Part shown: piece by piece, positions 16,397 to 25,657 of the stretch | Layout: each line of letters opens with the position of its first letter | Position numbering within the stretch: position 1 is the first letter of the stretch | Assembly: GCF_030369675.1 (NCBI RefSeq) | Contig: NZ_CP128477.1 | Location: 1,860,001 to 1,924,000 of the forward strand | Source of the DNA: Peteryoungia algae | GTDB taxonomy: Bacteria > Pseudomonadota > Alphaproteobacteria > Rhizobiales > Rhizobiaceae | Length of the DNA: 64,000 nt | Reading direction: 5' to 3' | Made by a program: the position numbers and the translations under genes | The notes under the pieces: generated by a model | The model's database searches: none | What the model was told of the DNA's origin: nothing | Seen by the model: only the letters and a program-made list of their open reading frames with translations

Positions 16397-18199
16397 GTGA
16401 CCTCGGACGCCAAAAATACAGACAAGAAACGCCGCTCTCTGAAGCCTCTGACCAGTCTCTTCCCCTATTTGAGGAACTACCGCGGACTGGTTGCCGGGGC
16501 CCTGATCTTCCTGTGCCTCGCGGCCGCAACAACGCTTGCCCTGCCGATAGCTATCCGTCGCATGCTCGACCACGGCTTCCAAGCCTCCGACAGCACCTTC
16601 ATCAACCGATACTTCGCCATGATGATTGTCATGGCCATCGTTCTCGCGATTGCGAGTGCCCTGCGCTACTATTACGTGATCACCATCGGGGAGCGCGTGG
16701 TCGCCGACCTTCGCCGTGATGTCTTTGCCCATGTCACCCGGCTGTCGCCCTCCTTCTTCGATGTCAACCAGTCGGGCGAGATCGTTTCGCGCCTGACCGC
16801 CGACACAACCCAGCTGAAATCCGCGGTCGGTGCGACCGCATCGCTTGCACTGCGCAATACGATTCTCTGTCTCGGCGCCGTCGTGATGATGATCGCGACG
16901 AGCCCCAAACTCTCGATCATGGTGCTTGCCGCGATCCCGGTCATCGTCTTTCCGCTGGTCGGCTTCGGCCGTTCCGTGCGTCAACGCTCGCGCGCCGCCC
17001 AGGACACGCTGGCCGAAGCCTCCTCCTATGCGGGCGAGGTCATCGGAGCGGCGCGCACCCTGCAGGCTTTCAACGCCGAAGACGCCGCCCGGGAACGCTA
17101 CGCCTCATCTGTCGAGAGCGCCTACGAGGCTGCACGCTCGGCGATCCGCTCGCGTTCGCTTCTGACGGGTGTCGCCATCGCCCTCGTCTTCGGCAGCGTC
17201 GTCGGGGTCCTCTGGTATGGCGCCCAGAGCGTGCTGGCCGGCTCCATGAGCGGCGGCACGCTCGGCCAGTTCCTGCTCTATTCACTGATCGCCGCAGGTT
17301 CTCTTGGCACCCTGTCCGAAGTCTTCGGCGAACTCTCCCAGGCAGCCGGCGCCGCAGAACGTCTGCATGAACTGCTCGAAGAACATCCGGCAATCGCCGC
17401 ACCTGCCCTGCCCCAGTCGCTACCCGAACCGGCCCAGGGCAGCGTCACCTTCGACGATGTGCATTTTTCATACCCGTCCGCCAAGACCAAGTCCGCGCTC
17501 AACGGCCTTTCCTTCTCGGTTGCCCATGGTGAGACGGTCGCGATCGTCGGTCCGTCCGGCGCCGGCAAGAGCACGATCTTCTCGCTGATCCTGCGTTTCT
17601 ACGACCCCGCCACCGGCACGATCCGCCTCGATGGCGTCGATATCCGCGAGGCCGATCCGCAAGCCGTGCGCGCGCGCATCGCGATAGTCCCGCAGGACAC
17701 AACGATCTTTGCCACGTCGATTCACGAGAACATAGCCTTCGGCTCGCCCAGTGCGAGCCGCGAGATGGTGGAAACGGCGGCAGACGCTGCCCAGGCCACC
17801 GAGTTCATCGGGCGTCTGGAAAATGGCTTCGACACCATCGTCGGCGAACGCGGCGTGACGCTGTCGGGCGGCCAGCGCCAGCGCATTGCGATTGCCCGCG
17901 CCCTGCTCCGCGACGCGCCGCTTCTGCTCCTCGACGAAGCGACCTCGGCGCTCGACGCAGAGAGCGAGACGCTCGTTCAAATGGCGCTCGACGGTCTGAT
18001 GCGCGACCGCACGACAATTGTCATCGCCCATCGGCTGGCAACTGTCCTGAAGGCCGACCGCATTCTCGTGCTCGACGACGGCCGGATCGTCGAGGAAGGC
18101 ACCCATCAAAGCCTGATCCAGCAGGGTGGGCTTTATGCGAAACTCGCTCGCCTGCAGTTCGAGACCGGCGGTCGCGACTTCACGGCCGCCGCTCAATAG
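16397..18199 (+). CDS. ABC transporter, MsbA-related exporter (fused permease and ATPase)
   Basis: A 600-residue half-transporter: six hydrophobic segments in residues 25-330, then an ATPase domain with Walker [11 protein letters not shown]-loop [12 protein letters not shown], signature [16 protein letters not shown], Walker [13 protein letters not shown] and switch His in IAHRL. It acts as a homodimer in the inner membrane and matches the MsbA-related subfamily, so lipid or hydrophobic compound export is likely. The start is a GTG preceded by GAAGGAG. It is divergent from rpmE. Substrate is not determined. Confidence 0.9.
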   Translation: MTSDAKNTDKKRRSLKPLTSLFPYLRNYRGLVAGALIFLCLAAATTLALPIAIRRMLDHGFQASDSTFINRYFAMMIVMAIVLAIASALRYYYVITIGERVVADLRRDVFAHVTRLSPSFFDVNQSGEIVSRLTADTTQLKSAVGATASLALRNTILCLGAVVMMIATSPKLSIMVLAAIPVIVFPLVGFGRSVRQRSRAAQDTLAEASSYAGEVIGAARTLQAFNAEDAARERYASSVESAYEAARSAIRSRSLLTGVAIALVFGSVVGVLWYGAQSVLAGSMSGGTLGQFLLYSLIAAGSLGTLSEVFGELSQAAGAAERLHELLEEHPAIAAPALPQSLPEPAQGSVTFDDVHFSYPSAKTKSALNGLSFSVAHGETVAIVGPSGAGKSTIFSLILRFYDPATGTIRLDGVDIREADPQAVRARIAIVPQDTTIFATSIHENIAFGSPSASREMVETAADAAQATEFIGRLENGFDTIVGERGVTLSGGQRQRIAIARALLRDAPLLLLDEATSALDAESETLVQMALDGLMRDRTTIVIAHRLATVLKADRILVLDDGRIVEEGTHQSLIQQGGLYAKLARLQFETGGRDFTAAAQ

Positions 18200-18320
18200 G
18201 TCCAGGTCTCGATTCTGGTAACCTCTGGGATCGGCTCGACCGGCCTTGCTGGCTGTAACAGATCCGAAGAGCGATGCTGTCAGTCTTTGTCATCGAGCCA
18301 TGCCATAAGAGCAGTCGGGC

Positions 18321-19967
18321 TCACCGCCCTGCATTTCGCCCCGCCGCAAGGCCGGAAAACAGGCAGCCTCCAAGGAAAGTGCCTTCCAGGGCATTGTAGC
18401 CATGCATGCCGCCACCGCCGAAACCTGAGACCTCGCCGGCTGCATAAAGCCCCGGCACCGGCTTGTTTTCGCGGTTGAGCACGCGGGCCTCCAGATCGGT
18501 GTGCAGCCCGCCCAAGCTCTTGCGGGTGAGGATATGCAGCCGAACCCCGATCAGCGGCCCGGCCGCCGGATCGAGCAGCCTGTGCGGCTTTGCCGTGCGC
18601 ATCAGTTTGTCGCCGAGATAATTGCGGGCGCCTCTGATGGCCACAACCTGCGCATCCTTGGAGAAGCGATTGTCCATCTGCCGGTCGCGCGCCTCGATCT
18701 GGGCGCGGACATGGTGGATGCCGAGGCGATGCTCACCGGTGAGTTCGTTCATACCGGCAATCAGATCCTCGAGATTGTCGCGAACGACGAAATCCTCGCC
18801 CTTTTCCATGAAGGCCTGCACGGGACCCGGCGGGTTCTTGCCCAGTCGTTTCAGCAGCAGGGAGATGTTCTTGTCCGTCAGGTCCGGGTTCTGTTCGGAG
18901 CCCGACAAGGCGAATTCCTTTTTGATGATCGCCTTGTTCAGGATGAACCACGAATAGTCGTGGCCGCGCGACCGGATCGCTTGGAGTGTCGCGAGCGTAT
19001 CGAAGCCCGGCATGGCCGGCGGCGGGAAACGATTGCCATCGGCATCGCACCAGAAGGACGACGGGCCCGGCAGGATGCGGATGCCGTGGTTCGGCCAGAT
19101 CGGATCCCAGTTCTTCAGGCCCTCCGTATAATGCCACATCCGGTCGCCATTGATGATTTCGCCCCCGGCCGCTTGGGCGATGGCGAGCATGCGCCCGTCG
19201 ACATGGACAGGCACGCCTGCCACCATCTTCTTCGGCGGGGTCCCCAGGCGCTCCACCGGCCAGTTCTTGCGGACCAGATCGTGGTTGCCGCCGATACCGC
19301 CCGAGGCCGCGATCACGGCACCGGCCCGCACTTCGAAATCGCCGACGACATTGCGCGAGCTGGAACCGCCCCTTGGCGTCGCGTCGCCGGCCAGCAGCAC
19401 GCCTGCCACTCCGGTCACGGCGCCGTTGGAGACGACCAGTCGATCGACCTGATGGCGGAAGAGGAAGGTAAGCTTGCCCTGGTCGGAGGCTGCCCTGGCG
19501 CGGCGCAGGAAGGGTGCGAGCACACCGGGTCCGGTGCCCCAGGTGACATGGAAACGCGGCACGGAATTGCCATGTCCGTGGGCATGACCGCCGCCCCGCT
19601 CCGCCCAGCCCACGACGGGGAACCACCTCACACCCTGGCTCCTCAGCCAGCTGCGTTTTTCTCCGGCGGCGAATTGCAGATAGGCTTCCGCCCATTGCCG
19701 CGGCCAGAAATCCTCGGTGCGATCGAACCCTGCCGATCCGAACCAATCCTGCCGTGCCAGCTCGAGACTGTCGCGAATCCCCATGCGTCGCTGTTCCGGA
19801 CTGTCGACCAGAAAGAGCCCACCGAGCGACCAGAAGGCTTGCCCGCCGAGGTTCTGCTCCCCCTCCTGGTCGATCAGGCCAACGCTCAGTCCACGGTCAG
19901 TCGCCTCCGTGGCGGCCACAAGACCGGCGAGCCCCCCACCGATGACGACGACGTCGAATTCCAGCAT
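18321..19967 (-). CDS. FAD-dependent dehydrogenase (fumarate reductase/KsdD-type)
   Basis: A 548-residue flavoprotein of the FAD_binding_2 family. The dinucleotide-binding motif GGGLAGLVAA lies at residues 10-19, a second FAD element AAGEVSGFGGGGMHGYNALEG near the C-terminus closes the flavin site (residues shown in part), and there is no signal peptide. This branch is annotated in rhizobia as FAD-binding dehydrogenase related to 3-ketosteroid delta1-dehydrogenase and fumarate reductase subunits; substrate is unknown. Neighbours on both sides are unrelated. The stop is convergent with the ABC exporter gene, 120 bases away. Confidence 0.8.
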   Translation of the reverse strand: MLEFDVVVIGGGLAGLVAATEATDRGLSVGLIDQEGEQNLGGQAFWSLGGLFLVDSPEQRRMGIRDSLELARQDWFGSAGFDRTEDFWPRQWAEAYLQFAAGEKRSWLRSQGVRWFPVVGWAERGGGHAHGHGNSVPRFHVTWGTGPGVLAPFLRRARAASDQGKLTFLFRHQVDRLVVSNGAVTGVAGVLLAGDATPRGGSSSRNVVGDFEVRAGAVIAASGGIGGNHDLVRKNWPVERLGTPPKKMVAGVPVHVDGRMLAIAQAAGGEIINGDRMWHYTEGLKNWDPIWPNHGIRILPGPSSFWCDADGNRFPPPAMPGFDTLATLQAIRSRGHDYSWFILNKAIIKKEFALSGSEQNPDLTDKNISLLLKRLGKNPPGPVQAFMEKGEDFVVRDNLEDLIAGMNELTGEHRLGIHHVRAQIEARDRQMDNRFSKDAQVVAIRGARNYLGDKLMRTAKPHRLLDPAAGPLIGVRLHILTRKSLGGLHTDLEARVLNRENKPVPGLYAAGEVSGFGGGGMHGYNALEGTFLGGCLFSGLAAGRNAGR

Positions 19968-20055
19968 GGCACCCTCCTACTCCGTCACGACCTTACCTTT
20001 ACGCGCACGTAATACATCCCACAAATTGCGTGCGGAGCAAACGAATTTGCGCAAT

Positions 20056-21087
20056 TCAACGCTCGGTGAGCTTCAGCTCGATGCGGCGGTTCTGGGAAAG
20101 GACGTCGGGCGTGTCGCCCTCGGCAATCGGCTGGAATTCCCCGAAGCCCGCAGCAACCAGTCGATTGGCCGGAACGCCTTGGGAAATCAGGTACTTGACC
20201 ACCGACGTGGCGCGCGCGGAAGAAAGCTCCCAGTTGTCCCGGTAACGTCCCGTCCCTGTCAGCGGCGACGCATCCGTGTGCCCGTCGACACGAAGCACCC
20301 AGTTGATCTCGGCGGGTATTTCCTGCGCCAGCTCCAGAATGGCCGCCGCCAGCTTGGCCATCTCCGCCTGGCCCGCGGTGTCGAGATCCGCACCACCGAC
20401 CGGAAACAACACTTCCGACTGGAAGACGAAACGGTCGCCGACGATCCGGATATTCTCGCGATCCGATAGGATCTCGCGCAGACGGCCGAAGAAGTCGGAC
20501 CGATAGCGATTGAGTTCCTGGACGCGCTGGGCGAGCGCCACGTTGAGACGACGGCCGAGATCGGAGATCCGGGCTTGCGACGCCTCGTCCTTGGCCTCGG
20601 AGGCCTGAAGCGCCTGCTCCACTGCTGCGATCTGCGCCCTGAGGGCTGCGATCTGCTGGTTGAGAAGCTCGATCTGGCTCATCGCCCGGGCGCTGACCTG
20701 TCGCTCGGCATCGAGTTCGCCCGTGAGACGTCCTACTTTTTCATTGGCGATATCGGCGGTGCCGGCGCCGCTTTCCAATAACTGCTGAAGTCGCGTCCGC
20801 TCGCTTTCCGAGGAAGAGAGCGACGATTGCAGCGAGGCGAGTGCATCTTCCAGATCCTGCTTGCCGCTCTTCTCGAGCGCGAGCAGCTGCGTGAGTTCGG
20901 CAATCTGGCTGTTCAGCCGGTTCAGAACCTCGTCCTTGCCCGAGATTTCGCGGCTCAGGATGAACTGGGCGACGACGAAAACCGTGAGCAGGAACATGAT
21001 GGCGAGCAGGAGCGTCGACAGGGCATCGACGAAGCCAGGCCAGTAATCGACCGCGCGATCACGGCGGCGGTTGCGCCCGAGCGCCAT
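20056..21087 (-). CDS. MotB-like peptidoglycan-binding protein (OmpA domain)
   Basis: A 343-residue protein with three parts: one N-terminal transmembrane helix (about 19-43), a long coiled coil rich in Leu/Glu/Gln (about 48-200), and an OmpA/MotB peptidoglycan-binding domain ending with VDGHTDASP and NWELSSARATSVVKYL. Asp21, at the start of the helix (FVDALSTLLLAIMF), aligns with the proton-binding aspartate of MotB. It is immediately adjacent to the MotA-like gene (TAA directly followed by ATG), so the two form a stator-type proton-channel pair. It is not the flagellar MotB of the usual operon, since no flagellar genes are near. Role unknown. Confidence 0.78.
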   Translation of the reverse strand: MALGRNRRRDRAVDYWPGFVDALSTLLLAIMFLLTVFVVAQFILSREISGKDEVLNRLNSQIAELTQLLALEKSGKQDLEDALASLQSSLSSSESERTRLQQLLESGAGTADIANEKVGRLTGELDAERQVSARAMSQIELLNQQIAALRAQIAAVEQALQASEAKDEASQARISDLGRRLNVALAQRVQELNRYRSDFFGRLREILSDRENIRIVGDRFVFQSEVLFPVGGADLDTAGQAEMAKLAAAILELAQEIPAEINWVLRVDGHTDASPLTGTGRYRDNWELSSARATSVVKYLISQGVPANRLVAAGFGEFQPIAEGDTPDVLSQNRRIELKLTER

Positions 21088-22119
21088 TTACTTCGCCCCG
21101 CTGATCTTGTCGTTCAGACGGTCGAGGGTCTTGCGCATGGCGCGGGCGTCCTCCTGCTGGGCTTCGATCCAGTCGCGCAGCATCTGCTGCTCGTTGCGCA
21201 TGTTCTTGACCAGACCCTGAATGCCTTCGGCAAGGCCGGCGATCGCGGCGACGGAACGCTCATTGCCCTCCCGGCTCCCGAGCTTCTGGATCTCCGCGAC
21301 GAGCAACTGGATGTCCTCGCTGACAATGGCACCACTGGCGTCGGACACAACTGCCCGCTCCGAATCCACATCGGTAACAGAGGAAAGCCAGTTTTCGAGC
21401 TCGACGTAGAACCGGTTCTGCGCACGTCCTGCCTGCAGGTCGAGGAAGCCGAGGATCAGTGAACCGGAAAGGCCGAGCAGCGAAGACGAGAAGGCCGTCC
21501 CCATTCCGGCGAGCGGCGCCGTGAGGCCGGACTTCAGCGATTGCAGGATGTCATTGCCATCGCCCGATGCAGGATCGAGATTCTGGATGACATCATTGAT
21601 CGAGCTGATCGTTCCGAGCAGACCCCAGAACGTGCCGAGAAGGCCGAGAAAGACCAGGAGGCCGATGAGGTAGCGGCTGGTGTCACGCGATTCGTCGAGA
21701 CGCGTGCCGATTGAATCGAGGATGGAGCGCAAGGCGGTGGTGGATATTGCCATCGCGCGGCGACCGCCGATCAGGGCCCGCATCGGTGCCAGAAGCTTCG
21801 GTTCGCGTCCGACCAGAGAGGCATTGTCGCCAGCGGCACGGAAAGAATTGAACCAGCGCACTTCGGGCCGAAGCGCCAGCACCTGGGTGAACACCAGAAT
21901 GATCCCGACGGCAAGCACGCCGAGGATCAGGCCGTTCAGCCCCGGATTGGTCACGAAGGCCGCATGCGCCTGACGATAAAGAATGGCCGCGATGAAACAC
22001 ACGATGATCAGAAAGATCACCATAGTCGTGAAGAAGGGCATCGGGCTTGAGAGTTTCTGGCCGTATGCACCGGGGCGGGTTTCCCCGACCTCGAGGTCCT
22101 CCAACTTCACTTTCACCAT
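21088..22119 (-). CDS. MotA/TolQ/ExbB-family proton-channel protein
   Basis: A 343-residue membrane protein. Two hydrophobic helices lie near the N-terminus (about 31-50 and 64-85) and two more at about 145-170 and 195-225, with the family segments LIGLLVFLGLLGTFWGLLGT and LTAPLAGMGTAFSSSLLGL seen in MotA, TolQ and ExbB. The C-terminal 90 residues are cytoplasmic and predicted to be coiled. Together with the following MotB-like gene it should form a proton-driven complex reaching the peptidoglycan. An inositol-monophosphatase gene lies upstream on the same strand, across a nested hairpin. Confidence 0.8.
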   Translation of the reverse strand: MVKVKLEDLEVGETRPGAYGQKLSSPMPFFTTMVIFLIIVCFIAAILYRQAHAAFVTNPGLNGLILGVLAVGIILVFTQVLALRPEVRWFNSFRAAGDNASLVGREPKLLAPMRALIGGRRAMAISTTALRSILDSIGTRLDESRDTSRYLIGLLVFLGLLGTFWGLLGTISSINDVIQNLDPASGDGNDILQSLKSGLTAPLAGMGTAFSSSLLGLSGSLILGFLDLQAGRAQNRFYVELENWLSSVTDVDSERAVVSDASGAIVSEDIQLLVAEIQKLGSREGNERSVAAIAGLAEGIQGLVKNMRNEQQMLRDWIEAQQEDARAMRKTLDRLNDKISGAK

Positions 22120-22178
22120 AATACGCTCGACCTCCGGAGAATCTTGCTCCGAAGGCTAGTGGAAAATTGCGACGAATT

Positions 22179-22215
22179 GAAGCCGCGAAGGCAGGATAAT
22201 TTTCCTGCAGGCTTC
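22179..22215. other. Nested inverted repeat between the IMPase and MotA-like genes
   Basis: Outer arms GAAGCC/GGCTTC enclose inner arms GCAGGA/TCCTGC with an AT-only loop. It lies right after the IMPase stop codon on the minus strand. No proper T-run follows, so it may be a weak terminator, a processing site or a protein-binding site. Confidence 0.4.
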
Positions 22216-22218
22216 CGA

Positions 22219-23019
22219 TCAGCCCTGCGGCACCGGACGATTGACCACTTCTTCCAGCGCTTTACGGATGTATTCGTTGCCAGCAAGAACGGTTCCGTTG
22301 TCGAACATGTCCTGGCCACCCTTCATGTCAGAGACGAAGCCGCCGGCTTCCTTGATCAGCAAAATACCGGCCGCGATGTCCCAGGAATTGAGCTGCGCTT
22401 CCCAGAATCCGTCGAGACGACCCGCTGCGACATAGGCGAGATCGAGTGCTGCAGCCCCCATGCGGCGAACGCCGGACACTTCACCCATGACATGACGCAA
22501 TTCGACGAGGAATTTGCCGTGCTGGCCACGACCGAGATGCGGGACGCCGCAGCCGATGACGCAATCGGAGAGCACCTTGCGCGCACCGACGCGAATACGG
22601 CGATCGTTGAGGAAGGCGCCGCCGCCCTTTTCCGTCGTGTAGAGTTCATCGGTGGCCGGATTGAAGATGACGCCGGCGACGATCTCGCCATTGCGCTCGA
22701 GCGCGATGGACACGGCGAATTGCGGGATGCCGTGCAGGAAGTTGGTCGTGCCGTCGAGCGGATCGACGATCCAGCGATGCGCACCGTCGGTGCCCTTGAT
22801 CTCTTCACCTTCCTCGCCGAGGAAACCATAGGTCGGACGGGACTTCAGCAACTCTTCGCGCACGATTTTCTCAGCGCGAAAATCGGCCTGCGAGACGAAA
22901 TCGCCAGGGCCCTTGACCGAAACCTGCAGGTTCTGCACTTCGCCGAAATCGCGCGAAAGCGACTTGCCGGCCTTGAGTGCCGACTGGACCATGACGTTGA
23001 GAAGGGCGGAGCGGGCCAT
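22219..23019 (-). CDS. Inositol monophosphatase family protein (SuhB-like)
   Basis: A 266-residue Mg2+/Li+-sensitive phosphatase. Metal and catalytic motifs are intact: GEEGEE (first metal-binding Glu), WIVDPLDGTTNF and the C-terminal WDIAAGILLIKEAGG. It hydrolyses inositol 1-phosphate or related sugar/nucleotide phosphates; SuhB in other bacteria also aids rRNA transcription. AAGGAATTCT upstream of the ATG at 23019 supports this start; the frame is open further 5' but without a good site. It is followed by the stator-like pair. Confidence 0.9.
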   Translation of the reverse strand: MARSALLNVMVQSALKAGKSLSRDFGEVQNLQVSVKGPGDFVSQADFRAEKIVREELLKSRPTYGFLGEEGEEIKGTDGAHRWIVDPLDGTTNFLHGIPQFAVSIALERNGEIVAGVIFNPATDELYTTEKGGGAFLNDRRIRVGARKVLSDCVIGCGVPHLGRGQHGKFLVELRHVMGEVSGVRRMGAAALDLAYVAAGRLDGFWEAQLNSWDIAAGILLIKEAGGFVSDMKGGQDMFDNGTVLAGNEYIRKALEEVVNRPVPQG

Positions 23020-23157
23020 AGATAGAATTCCTTGAAACTGGGAGCGCCGGAAGGCGGCAACGGGCAAGCGCGCGTCAGCGGCGGTGTTTGGCGGGTTCAA
23101 GACCACAAATGCCGCTGGAATTCAAGGGGGATGGCCGCTCCGGTCCATGCGCGCTCG

Positions 23158-24420
23158 TCAGACGAGACCTGCAGCAAACGTCACGGCGACGCCCGAGACC
23201 ACAGCCAGCAGGGATATGGCGGCCAGCCTCAATGCAAAGCCACGGCTTCCGACCGCAGCGGCATAGACGACCTTGGCCAACATGTTGGCTGTGACGGCTA
23301 TTCCGGCGGCTGTGATTGCAACATCGAGCGGGAGGCCCGGCAGCATGCCGGCGACGGTGACGGTCATCGCATCGACATCGGCGAGTGCAGTCAGGCCGGA
23401 GACGAGGTAAAGGCCGCCGTCACCGAAGATCTGGCTCGCCGCGCGTGCGATGAAAGCGATCACGGTGATCAGCAGTGCCATTTTGATGACCTGCGAAAGC
23501 TCGAACGGATTTCCGGGCAAATCTGCCCTGGAAGGTCCGGTCCGCGCGACGAGCGCAATCGCGCCCACCAGCATAATTCCTGCAGCGACAAGGAGGCCGG
23601 GCAACAGCCGTTCGGCAAGCGCTGGCGCAAGTGCGAAGAGCACGAGCGCCGTCCGGATGAGGGAGACGCTTCCCGCCGCCATCGCGCCGGAAGAAGGACC
23701 GGCCGCGTCGACCGCCAGCTCGCTCTGGCGCGCCATCGCGAGCGTTGTAGCGGTCGAGGAGACGAGACCGCCCACGGCGCCGGCGACAAGGTCACCGCGT
23801 CCGCCACCGATCAGGCGCACGGCGACATAGCCGGCATAGGAGATCGATGCGAGCAAGATGACGAGAATGACGAGGCTGCGCGGCGACACCCCGCCGAAGG
23901 GGCCGGAGAGATCGACAGGAATGAGCGGCAGCAGAACAAAGCTCATCGCGAGCAGGATGACCGCCGAACGCAGCTCTATCCATGTCAGGCGCCTGATCGC
24001 GCCATGCAGGAATTCACGGCTGGCAAGTACCGTCACCACAGCGGCACCGGCCGCAGAGGCCACGGCCATATCACCCGTCACGGCAAGCGCTCCGAGGGCA
24101 AAAGTGGTGATGCCCGCAATGACGGTGGTCGCACTGAAGGACCCTTCTGCGCGTGCCTCCATCAGTCCGAAGCGCAGCAGGACGACGGCAATCGCAATCA
24201 GGAAGCTCGCCACGATCAGGCCGGAAAGGCTGCCCGGTGTGAGGCCGGCATCGAGCAGACCCGCAAGCCCGCCGGTCGTGCCGATCAGCGTGAAGGTGCG
24301 AATGCCAGCGATCCGCGCACCTTCCGGCGCATCGCGCTCACGCCAGTGGCGTTCCACTCCAACCGCCGCACCGATCGCGATGGCAAGCCCGAACCGCTGG
24401 AAGATGTCGATAAGATCCAT
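23158..24420 (-). CDS. MgtC/SapB plus DUF4010 membrane protein
   Basis: A 420-residue protein with about 12 hydrophobic segments. The first ~130 residues match MgtC/SapB (FGLAIAIGAAVGVERHWRER, then GIRTFTLIGTTGGLAGLL); the rest is DUF4010. Such fusions are integral membrane proteins of unknown function, sometimes linked to Mg2+ homeostasis or acid stress by the MgtC name only. The ATG at 24420 is the natural start for the family; the frame extends upstream into the SEL1 gene. No clear operon partner. Confidence 0.78.
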   Translation of the reverse strand: MDLIDIFQRFGLAIAIGAAVGVERHWRERDAPEGARIAGIRTFTLIGTTGGLAGLLDAGLTPGSLSGLIVASFLIAIAVVLLRFGLMEARAEGSFSATTVIAGITTFALGALAVTGDMAVASAAGAAVVTVLASREFLHGAIRRLTWIELRSAVILLAMSFVLLPLIPVDLSGPFGGVSPRSLVILVILLASISYAGYVAVRLIGGGRGDLVAGAVGGLVSSTATTLAMARQSELAVDAAGPSSGAMAAGSVSLIRTALVLFALAPALAERLLPGLLVAAGIMLVGAIALVARTGPSRADLPGNPFELSQVIKMALLITVIAFIARAASQIFGDGGLYLVSGLTALADVDAMTVTVAGMLPGLPLDVAITAAGIAVTANMLAKVVYAAAVGSRGFALRLAAISLLAVVSGVAVTFAAGLV

Positions 24421-24458
24421 GACGGCCGCCTCCCCCGAAGCGGCAGAGCGAGGCCGCC

Positions 24459-25649
24459 TCAGGTGCGCCGGAACCGGTTGGCGCGATCGATGGCCTGTTT
24501 CTGCTGTTCTTCGGTAAGGCCGAGATAGAAATCCTCGAGGCCGGGATCCTTGAGCCCCGCCCGCCGCGACAGGACATACCACTTGGCAGCCTCGATCGGA
24601 TCGGGAGCCGTGCCGAGCGCGTTGATGTAGAGATGCGCCAGACGGTTCTGCGCCACCACATTGCCGCGCGCGGCGGCAATGCTGAGCCAGCGATACCCGG
24701 CCTCGTAGTCGCGCGGCCCGTTATAGCCATTGACGAGCCAAAGCCCCATGTCGAGCTGCGCCGTGTCGAAGCCGGCACGCGCGGCACGCGTCATCCATTC
24801 CCGGGCGCGCGCCTTCTTCTCGGCCGGTACGTCCTTGAGTGCCGAATAAACCTGGGCCAGCGCATATTGCGCATCGGCGATGCCCTGTTCCGCAGCCTTC
24901 TCGTAATAGGGCATGGCCGCAGTCAGCCCGCGCACTCCGGGCGTGCCGGCAACCAGGATCTGCGCCCAGTTGAACTGGGCCGAAGCATTGCCCGCATCGG
25001 CAGCGCGACGCATGTAATCGTCGGCCTTCTCCCTGTCCTGCGGGACTTCCTTGCCCTCCATCAGGAGCAGGGCATATTTGAACATCGCAGCCGGATCACC
25101 GCCCTGGGCGGCCTGACCGTACCAGAATGCCGCGCCCTTGAGGTCGCGTTTCACCCCGAGTCCCCGCGACATGATCTCCGCCAGCAGCGTCTGCGCAGCG
25201 GGATCGCCGAGCTGGGCACGCGGCAGCGCCCTGTCGACGGCCGTCAGGAAGAGCCCGCGCTGAAAGGCGCCGTAAGCGGTGTCGGGTTCTCCTTCATAAG
25301 GTTTTTCCGGTGGCACGTCGGGCAGCGGCGTGCCCATGCGCAGATAGATGTTGATGCCCTGCAGTGCGTCGGGCTCGCCACCGACCATGGGCTTGTCGCC
25401 CTTGGTCACGGGCGGCGCGGAATCCCTCTCACCTCGATCGAGCCTGTTTGCGTCACCCGTGCTGCTGCTCGGCCGTGCACCGCGTTCGATCTCGCCTGCG
25501 TCCGATGGATCCACCGGCATGATCGCCGGCGCATCGCCGATCTCCAGACCGTCCTCAGCCTCCTGCCCGATCGCCGGACTGGCGAGCGCAAGGCATGCCC
25601 CGGCAAGCACGGCGAGAATCAGGCGATGGTGAGACGGGATTGAACGCAT
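24459..25649 (-). CDS. Secreted SEL1-repeat protein
   Basis: A 396-residue protein with an N-terminal signal peptide (hydrophobic LILAVLAGACLALA, likely cleaved near AIGQ), a ~90-residue acidic/disordered stretch, then about six SEL1-like helical repeats (patterns such as DPAAQTLLAEIMSRGLGVKRD and GIADAQYALAQVYS). SEL1 proteins in the periplasm act as scaffolds or regulators; rhizobial ExoR is one, but this protein is longer and not an obvious orthologue. I start at the ATG at 25649; a TTG at 25661 overlaps the ThiE-like stop. The gene lies directly downstream of the ThiE-like gene and is probably co-transcribed. Confidence 0.75.
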   Translation of the reverse strand: MRSIPSHHRLILAVLAGACLALASPAIGQEAEDGLEIGDAPAIMPVDPSDAGEIERGARPSSSTGDANRLDRGERDSAPPVTKGDKPMVGGEPDALQGINIYLRMGTPLPDVPPEKPYEGEPDTAYGAFQRGLFLTAVDRALPRAQLGDPAAQTLLAEIMSRGLGVKRDLKGAAFWYGQAAQGGDPAAMFKYALLLMEGKEVPQDREKADDYMRRAADAGNASAQFNWAQILVAGTPGVRGLTAAMPYYEKAAEQGIADAQYALAQVYSALKDVPAEKKARAREWMTRAARAGFDTAQLDMGLWLVNGYNGPRDYEAGYRWLSIAAARGNVVAQNRLAHLYINALGTAPDPIEAAKWYVLSRRAGLKDPGLEDFYLGLTEEQQKQAIDRANRFRRT

Positions 25650-25657
25650 GACCTGGT

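Noticed and set aside
20056..22119. The MotA/MotB-like pair as a Zorya (ZorAB) defence system
   Set aside because: ZorA has a very long coiled tail and Zorya needs a nuclease or helicase partner (zorC/D/E). Here the channel protein is only 343 residues and the neighbours are an inositol monophosphatase and an FAD dehydrogenase.
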